Origin: Parvibaculaceae bacterium
GTDB lineage: Bacteria > Pseudomonadota > Alphaproteobacteria > Parvibaculales > Parvibaculaceae
Length of the DNA: 62,609 bases
Assembly: GCA_029209985.1 (NCBI GenBank)
Contig: JARGNZ010000018.1
Coordinates: 1-62,609 of the forward strand
Direction: 5' to 3'
Made by a program: the position numbers and the translations under genes. A model generated the notes under the pieces. It was given only the letters and a program-made list of their open reading frames with translations. It ran no database searches and had not been told where the DNA came from. Shown here piece by piece: positions 1-8,858 of this stretch (position 1 is the first letter of the stretch; the number at the start of each line of letters is the position of its first letter).

Positions 1-64
1 CAACGTGACCAACGGTCCCAATGTTACAATGCGGTTTGGTACGCTCGAATTTTTCCTTGGCCAT
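1..64 (-). CDS. tuf: Elongation factor Tu, N-terminal fragment (cut by window edge)
   Basis: Read leftward from the ATG at 64, the first 21 codons give MAKEKFERTKPHCNIGTVGH and one more Val, which is the EF-Tu N-terminus. The segment ends at the start of the G1 P-loop (GHVDHGKT in the family), so everything after it is outside the window. EF-Tu is the GTPase that delivers aminoacyl-tRNA to the ribosome. It follows tRNA-Tyr and tRNA-Gly on the same strand, a tufB-like arrangement, so it is probably transcribed from the promoter near 691-719. The identification is firm; whether the genome has a second tuf copy cannot be judged here. Confidence 0.95.
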   Translation of the reverse strand, partial: MAKEKFERTKPHCNIGTVGHV

Positions 65-270
65 GGTTCACAAAACCTTCCGTCTATGGCGCTTACGACA
101 TCGCCGGCAAAGCCGGTCTTCACCGTTAAGCCAGCCTCCACCATTGAAGACCGCCCAACAAATCAGTTTCTAGCAGCAACTTGTGCCAGCTAGCAGAACA
201 GGCCCAGACCAACCTTCAACCAAACCAGCAAAAGCCAGTGGGGAGATCGATATGAGCCCAAGAGAGAGAA

Positions 271-344
271 TGGAGCGGGTGAAGGGAATCGAACCCTCAT
301 CTTCAGCTTGGAAGGCTATTGCTCGACCATTGAGCTACACCCGC
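271..344 (-). tRNA. tRNA-Gly(TCC)
   Basis: On the minus strand this 74-nt sequence begins GCGGGTGTAGCTCAATGG and ends with an encoded CCA. It folds as a cloverleaf: the GCGGGTG acceptor pairs with CACCCGC, the T loop is GTTCGATTC, and the anticodon loop holds TCC. It lies between tRNA-Tyr and tuf on the same strand, as glyT does in the E. coli tufB operon. Confidence 0.95.
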
Positions 345-422
345 CCGAAAAGGCTTTCTCTCTTAGCATATATTCAGCGCACACGCAGTTTAAAACGGTG
401 CAGCACCTAAATCGTCAAATAA

Positions 423-507
423 TGGTGGGGGGAGTTGGATTTGAACCAACGTAGGCTAAGCCAGCGGATTTACAGTCCGCCCCCTTTAACCGCTCGGGCA
501 TCCCCCC
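423..507 (-). tRNA. tRNA-Tyr(GTA)
   Basis: This is an 85-nt class II tRNA on the minus strand with a long variable arm. It starts GGGGGGATGCCCGAGCGG, carries the anticodon GTA in an ACTGTAAA loop, has the T arm GTTGG/TTCAAAT/CCAAC and an encoded CCA at 423-425. It is the first gene of the tRNA-Tyr / tRNA-Gly / tuf transcript. Confidence 0.95.
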
Positions 508-887
508 TCCGAAATCCTACAAAACCGATGCGATCACCTGCTTTGTCGAATTTAACTCGTACAACAAACTATGCTCGAACCACCGTATTGGGCTGTAACC
601 CCAAAACGCTGATCACGCTGTAAATTTCGGGAAGCAATGCCCTAAATCCTGATGCGTGAATCAATGTGCCTCGTGTCCGCTGCGACCGGCTTTATGATGC
701 TCTGACCTCCCCCTGTCAACCAAAAACCCGCAAAAAAATGAAAGCTTTCGACGCAACAAAGTTTATGCCCTCCTTTTCCCTAAGCCGCCTACAAAATCAG
801 AGGGTTAATGGGGAGTCTTGAGGGGCCCCAATTTTGCCAGCACACACTGGCATTGCACTAACCTCAGGGCAGGCTTATAAGCCCCTC
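508..887. other. Divergent intergenic region between tRNA-Tyr and rlmB
   Basis: About 380 nt without a convincing gene. It contains the strong leftward promoter listed separately (691-719) and therefore a leader of roughly 180 nt before tRNA-Tyr. No clear promoter was recognised for rlmB. A TTG at 834 would extend RlmB by 18 codons, but the ATG at 888 is preferred. Confidence 0.5.
691..719 (-). promoter_or_regulatory. Sigma-70 type promoter for the tRNA-Tyr/tRNA-Gly/tuf operon
   Basis: On the minus strand a perfect -35 TTGACA (719-714) is separated by 17 nt from CATAAA (696-691), a 4/6 match to the -10 consensus. It points toward tRNA-Tyr about 185 nt downstream. A consensus -35 at ideal spacing suits a highly expressed tRNA/EF-Tu operon. 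The assignment is by pattern only. Confidence 0.6.
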
Positions 888-2060
888 ATGAACAAGCGCA
901 CCCCTCCAAGAACGCCAAAATCGTCCGGAAATTCTGATAAGTCCGGCCGCTGGGCACCCTCCACATCTGGCCCCTCTCGCAGCGAGAGGAGACCGGATCA
1001 GAAACCACGTGGCAACGCGTCCAATGAAGGTCGAGCCGGCAAACGCTTTAGCAATGACCGGGACGACACCCGTGGAAACGACGGAAAACCCAACAATCCC
1101 TATAATAAGCGCTCCAGCAGCCGCACGGACACACGCGCCGACAAGCAAATGGATACGTCCAGCTCTCAGCGCCAAAATGCGCCCTCCGGCCAACGCCGGG
1201 GCTATAAAGGGGCCGTAAAAGCAGATGAGCCGCGCACAAGCCGTCCCTCTCGCCCACCCGTGATCACCGAGCGCACCCCGACCACGCCCGAACCAAACCG
1301 CGCCAAAAAATCCAGCCGGGGTCGGAAACACAGTCGCGGCCCGTCAGCCGATACCCCCCTCCTCTACGGCACCCACGCGGTAGAAGCCGCCCTCGCCAAC
1401 CCAAATCGTCGGGTCGAGCACCTATGGGTCACGGAAAAGACCGAGAAGTTGGTTCAGAAAAGCGCAGCAAGTGATTCTATTCCCTGCGAAATCGTCGACG
1501 GCGGAGAAATCGGTTCAAAAGCTCCTGAAGGGGCCGTGCATCAAAGCATCATCGCCCGCGTAGCGCCCTTAGAAGACCTCGCACTTGAAGATATCTGCGA
1601 AACCGCCCAACGGGTGGTGCTCCTCGACCAAGTAACCGATCCACACAATGTTGGGGCGATTTTCCGCTCAGCCGCTGTTTTCGGCTTTGAAGCCCTCATC
1701 ACCACCGAGCGCAACAGCCCTGCCCCTTACGGGGTATTGGCCAAGTCCGCGTCAGGCGCCGTGGAGCACGTGCCCTATCTGCGCGTCACCAACCTCGCCC
1801 GCGCCATCGAAATGCTCCAAGCCCACAACTTCACCGTCATCGGCTTGGACGGCGACGCCAACAATACAATCGCAGAGCTAGACACATCCGGCAAAACAGC
1901 TCTTGTGATGGGCGCTGAAGGAGACGGCCTACGCCGCCTCACCCGTGAGAAGTGCGATTTCCTCGGAAAACTACCCGCAAGCGGCCCCCTGCGCTCACTC
2001 AACGTCTCCAATGCCGCCGCTGTCGCCTTCTATGAGGTCGCCCGAAGCTCTGAAGGTTAA
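888..2060 (+). CDS. rlmB: TrmH/SpoU-family 23S rRNA 2'-O-ribose methyltransferase (RlmB-like)
   Basis: 390 residues from the ATG at 888. The C-terminal ~250 residues are a complete SpoU/TrmH methyltransferase: a substrate-binding part starting LLYGTHAVEAALANPNRRV, then the knotted SAM-binding part with VLLDQVTDPHNVGAIFRSAA (motif 1), ALVMGAEGDGLRRL (motif 2) and LNVSNAAAVAFYE (motif 3). The family member RlmB methylates G2251 of 23S rRNA. The first ~135 residues are unusual: a low-complexity stretch rich in Arg, Lys, Ser, Gly and Pro that looks disordered and could bind RNA. A TTG at 834 is an alternative start. The gene stands alone, followed by a strong terminator, and is divergent from the tRNA-tuf operon. 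Orthology to rlmB rather than another SpoU paralogue is likely but not proven. Confidence 0.85.
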   Translation: MNKRTPPRTPKSSGNSDKSGRWAPSTSGPSRSERRPDQKPRGNASNEGRAGKRFSNDRDDTRGNDGKPNNPYNKRSSSRTDTRADKQMDTSSSQRQNAPSGQRRGYKGAVKADEPRTSRPSRPPVITERTPTTPEPNRAKKSSRGRKHSRGPSADTPLLYGTHAVEAALANPNRRVEHLWVTEKTEKLVQKSAASDSIPCEIVDGGEIGSKAPEGAVHQSIIARVAPLEDLALEDICETAQRVVLLDQVTDPHNVGAIFRSAAVFGFEALITTERNSPAPYGVLAKSASGAVEHVPYLRVTNLARAIEMLQAHNFTVIGLDGDANNTIAELDTSGKTALVMGAEGDGLRRLTREKCDFLGKLPASGPLRSLNVSNAAAVAFYEVARSSEG

Positions 2061-2112
2061 ACACACACAGAGCTAACAAACGAAGTGCAAACCGCACCAC
2101 GCACATAAAACC

Positions 2113-2148
2113 AAAAGGCCAGCTCTTAAACTTAAGAGCTGGCCTTTT
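2113..2148 (+). terminator. Rho-independent terminator after rlmB
   Basis: Arms AAAAGGCCAGCTCTTAA and TTAAGAGCTGGCCTTTT (17 nt each) are perfectly complementary and separated by 2 nt, so the innermost pairs must open to form a loop. The 3' arm ends in a T run. It lies about 50 nt after the rlmB stop and could work in both directions. Confidence 0.85.
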
Positions 2149-2269
2149 GCTATTTCCCCCGAGCCTCAGCTAGAGCAAAATTAAGCCCTGAAATTCCTCA
2201 TAGAAAATCAACCAATTGGGGATAACTAAAATAATATGACATTTTGTGCATTTCCATGCATTTAACCCA

Positions 2270-2298
2270 TTGCACCTTGGAAACGATTCAAGTAGATA
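2270..2298 (+). promoter_or_regulatory. Candidate promoter for tRNA-Thr
   Basis: TTGCAC (2270-2275), a 17-nt spacer and TAGATA (2293-2298) lie directly upstream of the tRNA, leaving about 10 nt to the mature 5' end. The -35 matches consensus at 5/6; the -10 is weak. A palindrome TGCAT-TTCC-ATGCA sits just upstream at 2247-2260. Confidence 0.4.
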
Positions 2299-2308
2299 CT
2301 GCAGCGTT

Positions 2309-2384
<76 letters not shown>

Positions 2385-2509
2385 TTTTCCCCTCATATAT
2401 ATTTCCACTCAGAATTGAACTGACCAAGGCATGCACCAAATGCACCCCGTTGGCTTGTGGGCAGGACAACCGCGCCCAAATTCACCGCACGGCGTCCAAA
2501 CGGCCCATA

Positions 2510-3421
2510 TCAATCCTTCTTTTGGTGGAACTTATCTTCCCGCTTGTCCCCAAGCAGACTACGCCCCTCTAAAAAGGCGCGTTGGGCAGTGTAAAATTCA
2601 GAAAGAAAGGTATGGCCTTCCTCAAAGCGAACTGGCTCCAAATACCCAATCTTTTTACAAATGGCCTCAACCACTTCTCGCTCGCGCTTTTCTAAACCCG
2701 GCACTCTTGACTGGCTGCGCAAAACGCTTTCAAGCGTTTGCAATTCAAAGCGCCCGTAGTGCTCCAAATGGCTCGGCGTAAACTCAAACCGTTTTGCAGA
2801 GACGCCATCATCCTGTGCCAACTCTTTCGTCAGGTCTGTTTTCGGCAAGGCAATCACATAGGTGCCTGCGATAATGTCGCCAATGCGCTGATTGCGCTTT
2901 TGAAAAAACGGGGTGGCAAAGGTCATCAGCAACCACACAATCATGAATATCCGTGTTTCTCCGCTTGTGCCGCCCAATCCAAACAGAAGCGTGATGGGCA
3001 GAAACACCTCTAGCTCCTTCATCAAATTGCGCACGACAATCTGGTAGGCACTCAATCGCTGTCCATCTGCACTAATCACCCGCAGCCCGGAAAGTCGCTT
3101 GCCGATGGTACGCCCATTCCACACCAACTCAGTCAAAATGTAATATGGCGCACGCAGTGCAAACGTTAAAAGAATGAAGAACGCAGCGACCTGCGAAAAC
3201 GGCACGGAAAAATTAAATATCACCAGCAGAAAGAGGAGAAGCAACCCCACATGCGTAATCAGCAAATCGAGTAACTGCGCCCCAAGACGTGACCCAAGGC
3301 TGGCGACCTCAAAATGAATCGGCACTCCTTCGGGCGGTAAAATCTCAATGCGCCGTTTTGCCCGTTCGAGTTCATATCGCTTGCGAATGTTGCGCTGAGA
3401 AATCTGCGAAGAAGCCCCCAT
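2510..3421 (-). CDS. RDD family membrane protein
   Basis: 303 residues from the ATG at 3421, whose A is the last base of the upstream TGA; GAGGAGGG lies 6 nt before it. A GTG one codon earlier is the alternative. After a basic N-terminus comes an RDD domain: SLGSRLGAQLLDLLITHVG begins the first hydrophobic segment, followed by hydrophobic stretches and NGRTIGKRLSGLRV. The C-terminal ~100 residues are soluble and charged. RDD proteins are small membrane proteins whose role is mostly unknown. It is the last gene of the MoxR/DUF58 operon, in the usual position next to a SpoIIM-like protein. Confidence 0.8.
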   Translation of the reverse strand: MGASSQISQRNIRKRYELERAKRRIEILPPEGVPIHFEVASLGSRLGAQLLDLLITHVGLLLLFLLVIFNFSVPFSQVAAFFILLTFALRAPYYILTELVWNGRTIGKRLSGLRVISADGQRLSAYQIVVRNLMKELEVFLPITLLFGLGGTSGETRIFMIVWLLMTFATPFFQKRNQRIGDIIAGTYVIALPKTDLTKELAQDDGVSAKRFEFTPSHLEHYGRFELQTLESVLRSQSRVPGLEKREREVVEAICKKIGYLEPVRFEEGHTFLSEFYTAQRAFLEGRSLLGDKREDKFHQKKD

Positions 3422-4452
3422 CACGCGCCCTCCTCAGCTTGGTGCCCTGTAAAGAATAGCCAATACACCCAAAACGCACCAAAGCCCCACCCAATGAGGA
3501 GGCGCGTCTCTGCAGATTGAACAAGTTGACGGAAGAACCCTTCCAACACCGCCGCCACCACCAGCATTATAACGGCAAGTATCGCCAATTTGGTTGCATC
3601 ACGCCCACGGTATCTCAAGGCGTCCCGACGCGTCAGACTGCCGGGCATCAAAACAGCAAGTCCCAGCTGCGCTCCTCCTGCACACGCCACACAAATCGCC
3701 GAAATTTCCGTCACCCCATGAATGGACAGCCACCCAAAAACATCATAGCCAAGCCCCTTGTCGGCAAACACCGCGTAGAAAGAACCCAACAGCACGCCAT
3801 TGTAGAGCGTTAAAACAAAGTTTGGGACAGCACATAACACGCCCAAAGAAAAAACCATTAAGGCCACGCGGGCGTTGTTTGAAAATAGAAAACTGGCAAA
3901 GGCAGAAAGCTGATCCGTAAAGCTAACATTCGGATCATAAAGGGAAGACAACATCTGCTCCCGCGTTGCAAGCGGACTACGGTCTCCCGACATTTCCCCC
4001 GGATGCAAAAATTCATACCAAGACGTATCTTGCTCAAACAATGCATATCCTAACAGCCCCCCCAGCAGCATTGCCCCAAAGCCAATAAGCAACGGCATCG
4101 CACACCGCCGAACTGTCTGCGGAATACCATACAACAACAACTGCGCGGCAAGCCCCCGCACGCTTCCCTGAGGCGCATAGACAACCAAATAAGCCCGCGC
4201 CGACAGATTATCCAAATAATCGAGCAAAGACCGATCCAGCGAAATTTCACGGGCAACACTGAGCGAACTCACGGTCTGGCGATACGTCGCAGCAAGGTCT
4301 CGCGCATCATGATAGCTCAAGCTGCGCACGCCCGAACTTTCCACCTTACGCACCAATCCCTCAAGTCGTTTCCAGTCCCCCTCTCGCTCGGCACGAAACC
4401 GAGCAGAGCGCAAAGTAGACGCACCAGACGCAGATAAATTCGTATCGCTCAT
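3421..4452 (-). CDS. SpoIIM-like (stage II sporulation protein M family) membrane protein
   Basis: 343 residues; the start ATG overlaps the stop of the DUF58 gene by four bases (ATGA). The first ~105 residues are a charged soluble domain with SLSYHDARDLAATYRQTVSS, followed by about five hydrophobic helices (one around MPLLIGFGAMLLGGLLGYAL, another around VPNFVLTLYNGVLLGSFYAV) and LSIHGVTEISAICVAC. This matches the SpoIIM/DUF95 family, which in non-spore-formers is regularly encoded with MoxR and DUF58 partners. The name is historical and implies no sporulation. Its role is unknown, but it is probably an inner-membrane component of this MoxR system. Confidence 0.8.
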   Translation of the reverse strand: MSDTNLSASGASTLRSARFRAEREGDWKRLEGLVRKVESSGVRSLSYHDARDLAATYRQTVSSLSVAREISLDRSLLDYLDNLSARAYLVVYAPQGSVRGLAAQLLLYGIPQTVRRCAMPLLIGFGAMLLGGLLGYALFEQDTSWYEFLHPGEMSGDRSPLATREQMLSSLYDPNVSFTDQLSAFASFLFSNNARVALMVFSLGVLCAVPNFVLTLYNGVLLGSFYAVFADKGLGYDVFGWLSIHGVTEISAICVACAGGAQLGLAVLMPGSLTRRDALRYRGRDATKLAILAVIMLVVAAVLEGFFRQLVQSAETRLLIGWGFGAFWVYWLFFTGHQAEEGA

Positions 4453-5771
4453 ATAAGCTCCCGCGCCTTAATATCGATGTATGTGGAGATAAGCTCAGGC
4501 GTCAGCTGTTCAGGCTCAACGTCCAAACACATCACGCCCAAACTACGTAACTTGTCCAGCACCACCATCCGCTCTTTATTCACCTGCGCCGCCGATACTG
4601 ACAGCGATATGGCCTCCATTGACCCATCCCCCGCCTGCATCATGTCCCCAATCATTGGGTCTTTGAGGGCCACATAAACAAGCAAATGATGCTTGTTTAA
4701 TACCGAGAGGTTCTCAACCAAAAGTTCAGCAGTTGTTGTGTCCACAAAGTCAGAGAAAACAATAATCAAGGATCTGTGATTGAGCTGCCCATTAAGGTGC
4801 GCCATCGCCAGCGTATGATTACTTTCTGCATAGCTGTAACTCATACCCGCCGCATAGGTCCGCATTTTATTAAAGGCAACCCGCCCCGGCAGAGGTGGCA
4901 TAAAAAAGTTAGGGCGGCTGTCAAACCCATAAAAACCAACCAAGTCACCCCCAAGGCCCGCCGCCCACGTAACCGCAAGAGCTGAATTGATGGCCCGGTC
5001 AATTTTTGGCAAACCATCCAATTTCTCTCTCATCAAATGCCCATTGTCTAAACAGAGAATGATTTGATGATTGCGCTCTGCTTGGTTCTCCCGCACCAAC
5101 AAAGTGCCGTGGCGTGCGGAACGCCGCCAATCAATGGTCCGCGTATCCATGCCGGGGCTGTAGTCGGTAAGTTGATGAAACTCCGACCCATCCCCCAACG
5201 TATCCATCCGCTTGTTGCCAAAGAGTTCAGCCTGAACCCGCACCGCAATATCCCCCGACAAAGCCGGTTTAATATTGGGGACACCCGCCACCGTCTGCTC
5301 AATCTTCTCAGAGGCGATGATCTCGAATAAATTGAAAAGTGACGGATACTTTATCCAAAATCTACGAACCGATAGCAGCCCGCGTTTCTGACACCTTAAA
5401 TCGGATGTCGCCAACACTTCATGCGTACTTGATGTCTCAAGCGGCATCACAAAACCATCGCCAAGCTCGCCGTCGAGGTCAAGCCCCATTTCCAGTCTCG
5501 CCCCCCCGCCCGGCAACTGTCGCCCATTGGTTCGCGTCAACCGGAAGTGCGCAGTATATTCATCTCCAACAAACATCTGTTTGGGCAGAGACCATTCTAT
5601 ATTGATCGCGCGCCCCCCCGGCGACACAAGAAGGTCCAGCAAGGCAACAAAGCCAACAGCCCCCCAAATTATCAGGACAATGAATGTCCCCTCCACCGGT
5701 AACAAAATAACCAGTGAAGTCAGCAGAAACAGAACCAAGACCAACGTCAAGAATGTGGATGAAGGGCGCAT
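4449..5771 (-). CDS. DUF58 domain protein (von Willebrand A-like)
   Basis: 440 residues. Two hydrophobic segments lie at the N-terminus (FLTLVLVLFLLTSLVILL and FIVLIIWGAVGFVALLDLLV), then a beta-rich region. The DUF58 core follows: YSPGMDTRTIDWRRSARHGT, then IILCLDNGHLM, which resembles the first strand of a VWA fold with an Asp where a MIDAS would begin, and later LIIVFSDFVDTTTAELL. DUF58 proteins are typical partners of MoxR AAA+ ATPases. The start lies 9 nt after the moxR stop, and the gene overlaps the SpoIIM-like gene, so translational coupling is likely. Confidence 0.85.
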   Translation of the reverse strand: MRPSSTFLTLVLVLFLLTSLVILLPVEGTFIVLIIWGAVGFVALLDLLVSPGGRAINIEWSLPKQMFVGDEYTAHFRLTRTNGRQLPGGGARLEMGLDLDGELGDGFVMPLETSSTHEVLATSDLRCQKRGLLSVRRFWIKYPSLFNLFEIIASEKIEQTVAGVPNIKPALSGDIAVRVQAELFGNKRMDTLGDGSEFHQLTDYSPGMDTRTIDWRRSARHGTLLVRENQAERNHQIILCLDNGHLMREKLDGLPKIDRAINSALAVTWAAGLGGDLVGFYGFDSRPNFFMPPLPGRVAFNKMRTYAAGMSYSYAESNHTLAMAHLNGQLNHRSLIIVFSDFVDTTTAELLVENLSVLNKHHLLVYVALKDPMIGDMMQAGDGSMEAISLSVSAAQVNKERMVVLDKLRSLGVMCLDVEPEQLTPELISTYIDIKARELI

Positions 5772-5780
5772 AAACTCAAT

Positions 5781-6737
5781 TTACCTTGGTGCGTCAATGC
5801 GATTGAACAGGCTCAGCAAAACCTCTTCTGGGGTACGACCTTCAATTTCAGCCGTGGGACCTAATACAATCCGGTGGCGAAATGCAGGCACCATCAGCGC
5901 CTGCACATCATCGGGAATGGCATAGTCACGGCCTTCAATAGCCGCCCGCGCACGCACCGCACCAGCCAATGCATCTGCGGCACGTGTAGAAACCCCGTGG
6001 CGAATTTCAGCATCATTGCGGGTCGCCAACACTAAATCCAAAATGTAACTCAAGATTGTGTCATCCAACCGAATGGTATCCACCAGCGCCCGGCCTGCAG
6101 CTAAAGTCTCTGCATTCAACACGGTCTGAATATCATTCTTCTCTGGTTCAAAGCCGATCGGTTTAGAACGATGCCGTTTCAGGATTTCCAATTCCGCCGC
6201 TTTATCTGGAAAGTCCACAATGAGCTTAAACAAAAAGCGGTCAAGCTGGGCTTCAGGAAGAGGATAAGTCCCCTGCTGCTCAATCGGGTTTTGCGTGGCA
6301 ATCACAAAAAAGTTCTCGCCCAACGGATAGGTGTCGCTATCAATCGTCACCATCCGCTCATTCATACCCTGCAATAAGGCAGACTGCGTTTTGGGAGGCG
6401 CACGGTTGATTTCATCCGCCAGCAAAATATCTGTAAACACGGGCCCTTTGACCAAATGAAAACTGCCCGACTGGAAGTTATATATATTCCCGCCAATGAC
6501 ATCGCCCGGCATGAGGTCAGGGGTAAACTGTATCCGGCCAAAGTCCATTTGCATCGTGCGAGACAATGTCTTTGCCAGCAGTGTTTTCGCTGTGCCAGGC
6601 GGTCCTTCCAGCAGGCAGTGCCCCCGCGCAAACACAGAAACCAGAAGCAAGGTAATTAAGTCATCCTGTCCATGCACGGCCTTGCCAATTTCGGCGCGCG
6701 TGCTGTCAATGACGTCGCGAAATGTGTCCAATTGCAT
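5781..6737 (-). CDS. MoxR-family AAA+ ATPase
   Basis: 318 residues from the ATG at 6737, preceded by GGAGAG at 6 nt; a GTG one codon upstream is possible. Walker A is GPPGTAKTLLAK, Walker B is ILLADEINRAPPKTQSALL, sensor 1 is VIATQNPIEQQGTYPLPEAQ, and the C-terminal lid contains HGVSTRAADALAGAVRARA. MoxR ATPases act as chaperones that assemble or activate envelope and metal-containing complexes, often through VWA-domain partners. The neighbouring DUF58 protein is the natural partner. The start lies inside the end of the DUF4350 gene (32-nt overlap), which suggests coupling. The client of this system is not identifiable from the window. Confidence 0.92.
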   Translation of the reverse strand: MQLDTFRDVIDSTRAEIGKAVHGQDDLITLLLVSVFARGHCLLEGPPGTAKTLLAKTLSRTMQMDFGRIQFTPDLMPGDVIGGNIYNFQSGSFHLVKGPVFTDILLADEINRAPPKTQSALLQGMNERMVTIDSDTYPLGENFFVIATQNPIEQQGTYPLPEAQLDRFLFKLIVDFPDKAAELEILKRHRSKPIGFEPEKNDIQTVLNAETLAAGRALVDTIRLDDTILSYILDLVLATRNDAEIRHGVSTRAADALAGAVRARAAIEGRDYAIPDDVQALMVPAFRHRIVLGPTAEIEGRTPEEVLLSLFNRIDAPR

Positions 6738-8130
6738 CACTTACTCTCCGGTACTGGGTATCAAAAAGATCAATCCGGCGGGCCAGTTCCCCTGCCGAGA
6801 TGTGAGTATCTATAGAATATAAATGATGGGCAGCCTCAAGCAGCCCATCCGCCAACTCAGGCACAAGGGACCGCAAGCGCGTGCCCAATAATTTTTCATC
6901 AATGCGCCCCGTCTCTCCCAAGAACCGAGCTGCCAATGATTGCATTTGATTGTTGGCAAATTCAGCCGCCATCGCTTGATCCTGCCCAGCCAGTCGCAAA
7001 ATATGCGCCTTGGCCTGCACCGATGCTTTTTTCGACGCTTCCACCTTATCGAAATAAACCCGCACCGGCGGCCCAAACCGAACCGCCCCACGCCACAACG
7101 CAACGAGAAAAACCAGAAAACCGCTCAGCCAAAGCATGGAGAACGGATACACCGCAAATTTAGTTAAATTGCTTTCCCTCTTTGGAAGAGTGGAACCAGG
7201 TTTTGGTTCTCCCGACCGCCGAAGAACCTGAATGCCTGTCGTATCGACAAAAACCGGTTTCTCATCGCCAGCCCTCAATTCATTTACTGTATCCACTGCA
7301 AACGCAGCATTGCCCGCCAAGGTCAACCCATGATTATTCATCAAGTCCGGGTCTGACAGAATGTAAAACTCGGTTTCATAAGGCCCCAGGTTTGCCGTTT
7401 CCGTGTCTTCAACATCCTCGGCCTCTGACGTTTCCCCCAGCACAACCCGACTATACGCCTCATCCAACATACATTTTGCAATCAAGGTGCCCCTGTCACT
7501 CGACACCGCTGCAACACAATTAGGCCCCAAAGAGGACGGTTCAAAAACTTGAGGGCTATAAAGCGTGGTAATACCCGGCTTCGTACTTGTAGAACTTTTT
7601 GTACCAATTTTGGCCAAGGTCATCGTTTGAAATTTTTCGCCCAAATTGGCAAATTTCAAATGCCCAACACCCAGTTTTTCCAAAAGCTCGGATAGATGAG
7701 AGGGATGTTTTTTGCGAATAAGCAAAGAAGGATAAATCTCATCGCGCAACGGCACCGCCGACACCCATTTCGGCAAAACCAACAGCGTCTGTTTAAGTCT
7801 CAATTTTCTAAAAATATTGCGCAGGCTAATTTTACGTTGAACATCATTGGCTGGCTTGTGCACGAGGGTTTGAGATCCACCTCTGCCTTTACCCGATTGG
7901 GTATCGAGCAAAGGCAATATCCGCAAGGATACATCATCAGCTGAATATTCACGGCCTCGAGGGTCACGCAGCACAGTGATCTCATTTTTCTCAAGCCAAA
8001 TTGAAAGGCCCGCAGAGCCGATCACCGACTCATTCACCGTCTTTGGCAGATCACATCCCGTCAAGGCGACCGCAGCCCCCCACAAAAAAATCCCCGTGCG
8101 CACTAGGCGACGACACGAAAAACTACTCAT
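6706..8130 (-). CDS. DUF4350-like lipoprotein
   Basis: 474 residues. The N-terminus has Arg residues, a hydrophobic core and lipobox LTGC with the lipidated Cys at about residue 26, so it is probably a membrane-anchored periplasmic lipoprotein. A second hydrophobic segment (FSMLWLSGFLVFLVALW) near residue 330 precedes a cytoplasmic-looking tail with LAARFLGETGRIDEKLLG. This layout, and the location between DUF4129 and MoxR genes, matches DUF4350 proteins of MoxR operons. The family assignment rests largely on context. Its start overlaps the DUF4129 stop by 4 nt and its end overlaps moxR. Confidence 0.65.
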   Translation of the reverse strand: MSSFSCRRLVRTGIFLWGAAVALTGCDLPKTVNESVIGSAGLSIWLEKNEITVLRDPRGREYSADDVSLRILPLLDTQSGKGRGGSQTLVHKPANDVQRKISLRNIFRKLRLKQTLLVLPKWVSAVPLRDEIYPSLLIRKKHPSHLSELLEKLGVGHLKFANLGEKFQTMTLAKIGTKSSTSTKPGITTLYSPQVFEPSSLGPNCVAAVSSDRGTLIAKCMLDEAYSRVVLGETSEAEDVEDTETANLGPYETEFYILSDPDLMNNHGLTLAGNAAFAVDTVNELRAGDEKPVFVDTTGIQVLRRSGEPKPGSTLPKRESNLTKFAVYPFSMLWLSGFLVFLVALWRGAVRFGPPVRVYFDKVEASKKASVQAKAHILRLAGQDQAMAAEFANNQMQSLAARFLGETGRIDEKLLGTRLRSLVPELADGLLEAAHHLYSIDTHISAGELARRIDLFDTQYRRVSDAIGHISRRH

Positions 8131-8858
8131 GCAGAGTACCCTTTCGTCAAAATCTTCTCACCCGCCCCTAAGCATCGTTCAAAAGCATCTTCCGCAATAA
8201 CACGCCCGCCGTAGTGCACGAGTTCCGCAGATCGCAGAATGAGTTGAAGGTCTGAAAAATACGGCCATTTTGACGGGACCCTGCGAAACGCATCCCGCTC
8301 GGTATCCACCCGTGAAAACCTCACATCAGTCGCAGACGCCGCCGACAATAAACTGTGGCGCAACAACAAAATAAGCGCCTCACGCTGATTGGCCATCGCG
8401 CGGATTTGCGCCAGTAATGTAGCCGCAGACACTTCTTCTGCCACCAGCCCCCAGCCCTGGGCCGGTTTCGCCACAGCAGGTTTTTTGGAAGAGTTACGAG
8501 AGAACAAATTCCCCGAAGACCCAAACTTCAAAAACAGCGCGATCAAAAGAACCGCCAAAGCCAACGCCCCTATAAGGCTAAAGTCCAACCGACCGATTGA
8601 CGCGTTAATGGTCTTTTCTTTTTTATCAACGGCAAAAAGATCTTCAGAGGTTTGGTCAATGTAACCAACAATTGTGTCCACACGGCCCGAGCGCAAATCA
8701 CTTTTATACTGGGCCGCCAGGTCATCCTCCGGTGCAATCAAATACTGGGTTTCTGCCTCATCAACCGCAAATGCGGGATGAACTGGCACGACCAAGACAA
8801 CAAGCAAAGCCACAGCACAGGCCACACGGCCCACAAAAAGCAACGTCGGAAAATTCAT
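8127..8858 (-). CDS. DUF4129 domain protein
   Basis: 243 residues from the ATG at 8858, chosen because it starts a normal signal peptide (MNFPTLLFVGRVACAVALLV ending around HPAFA). The open frame continues upstream to a GTG at 9047, but that part encodes an unlikely Trp/Tyr-rich segment. After a periplasmic stretch comes one transmembrane helix (FSLIGALALAVLLIALFL) and a C-terminal DUF4129 domain containing REALILLLRHSLLSAA and a conserved-looking ELVHYGGR. No strong ribosome-binding site is visible before any of the candidate starts. It is the first gene of the six-gene MoxR operon. DUF4129 proteins have no assigned biochemical activity. Confidence 0.65.
   Translation of the reverse strand: MNFPTLLFVGRVACAVALLVVLVVPVHPAFAVDEAETQYLIAPEDDLAAQYKSDLRSGRVDTIVGYIDQTSEDLFAVDKKEKTINASIGRLDFSLIGALALAVLLIALFLKFGSSGNLFSRNSSKKPAVAKPAQGWGLVAEEVSAATLLAQIRAMANQREALILLLRHSLLSAASATDVRFSRVDTERDAFRRVPSKWPYFSDLQLILRSAELVHYGGRVIAEDAFERCLGAGEKILTKGYSA

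Noticed and set aside
864-1331. 155-codon minus-strand frame opposite rlmB
   Set aside because: It mirrors the Arg/Pro-rich disordered region of RlmB and has no protein-like features of its own.
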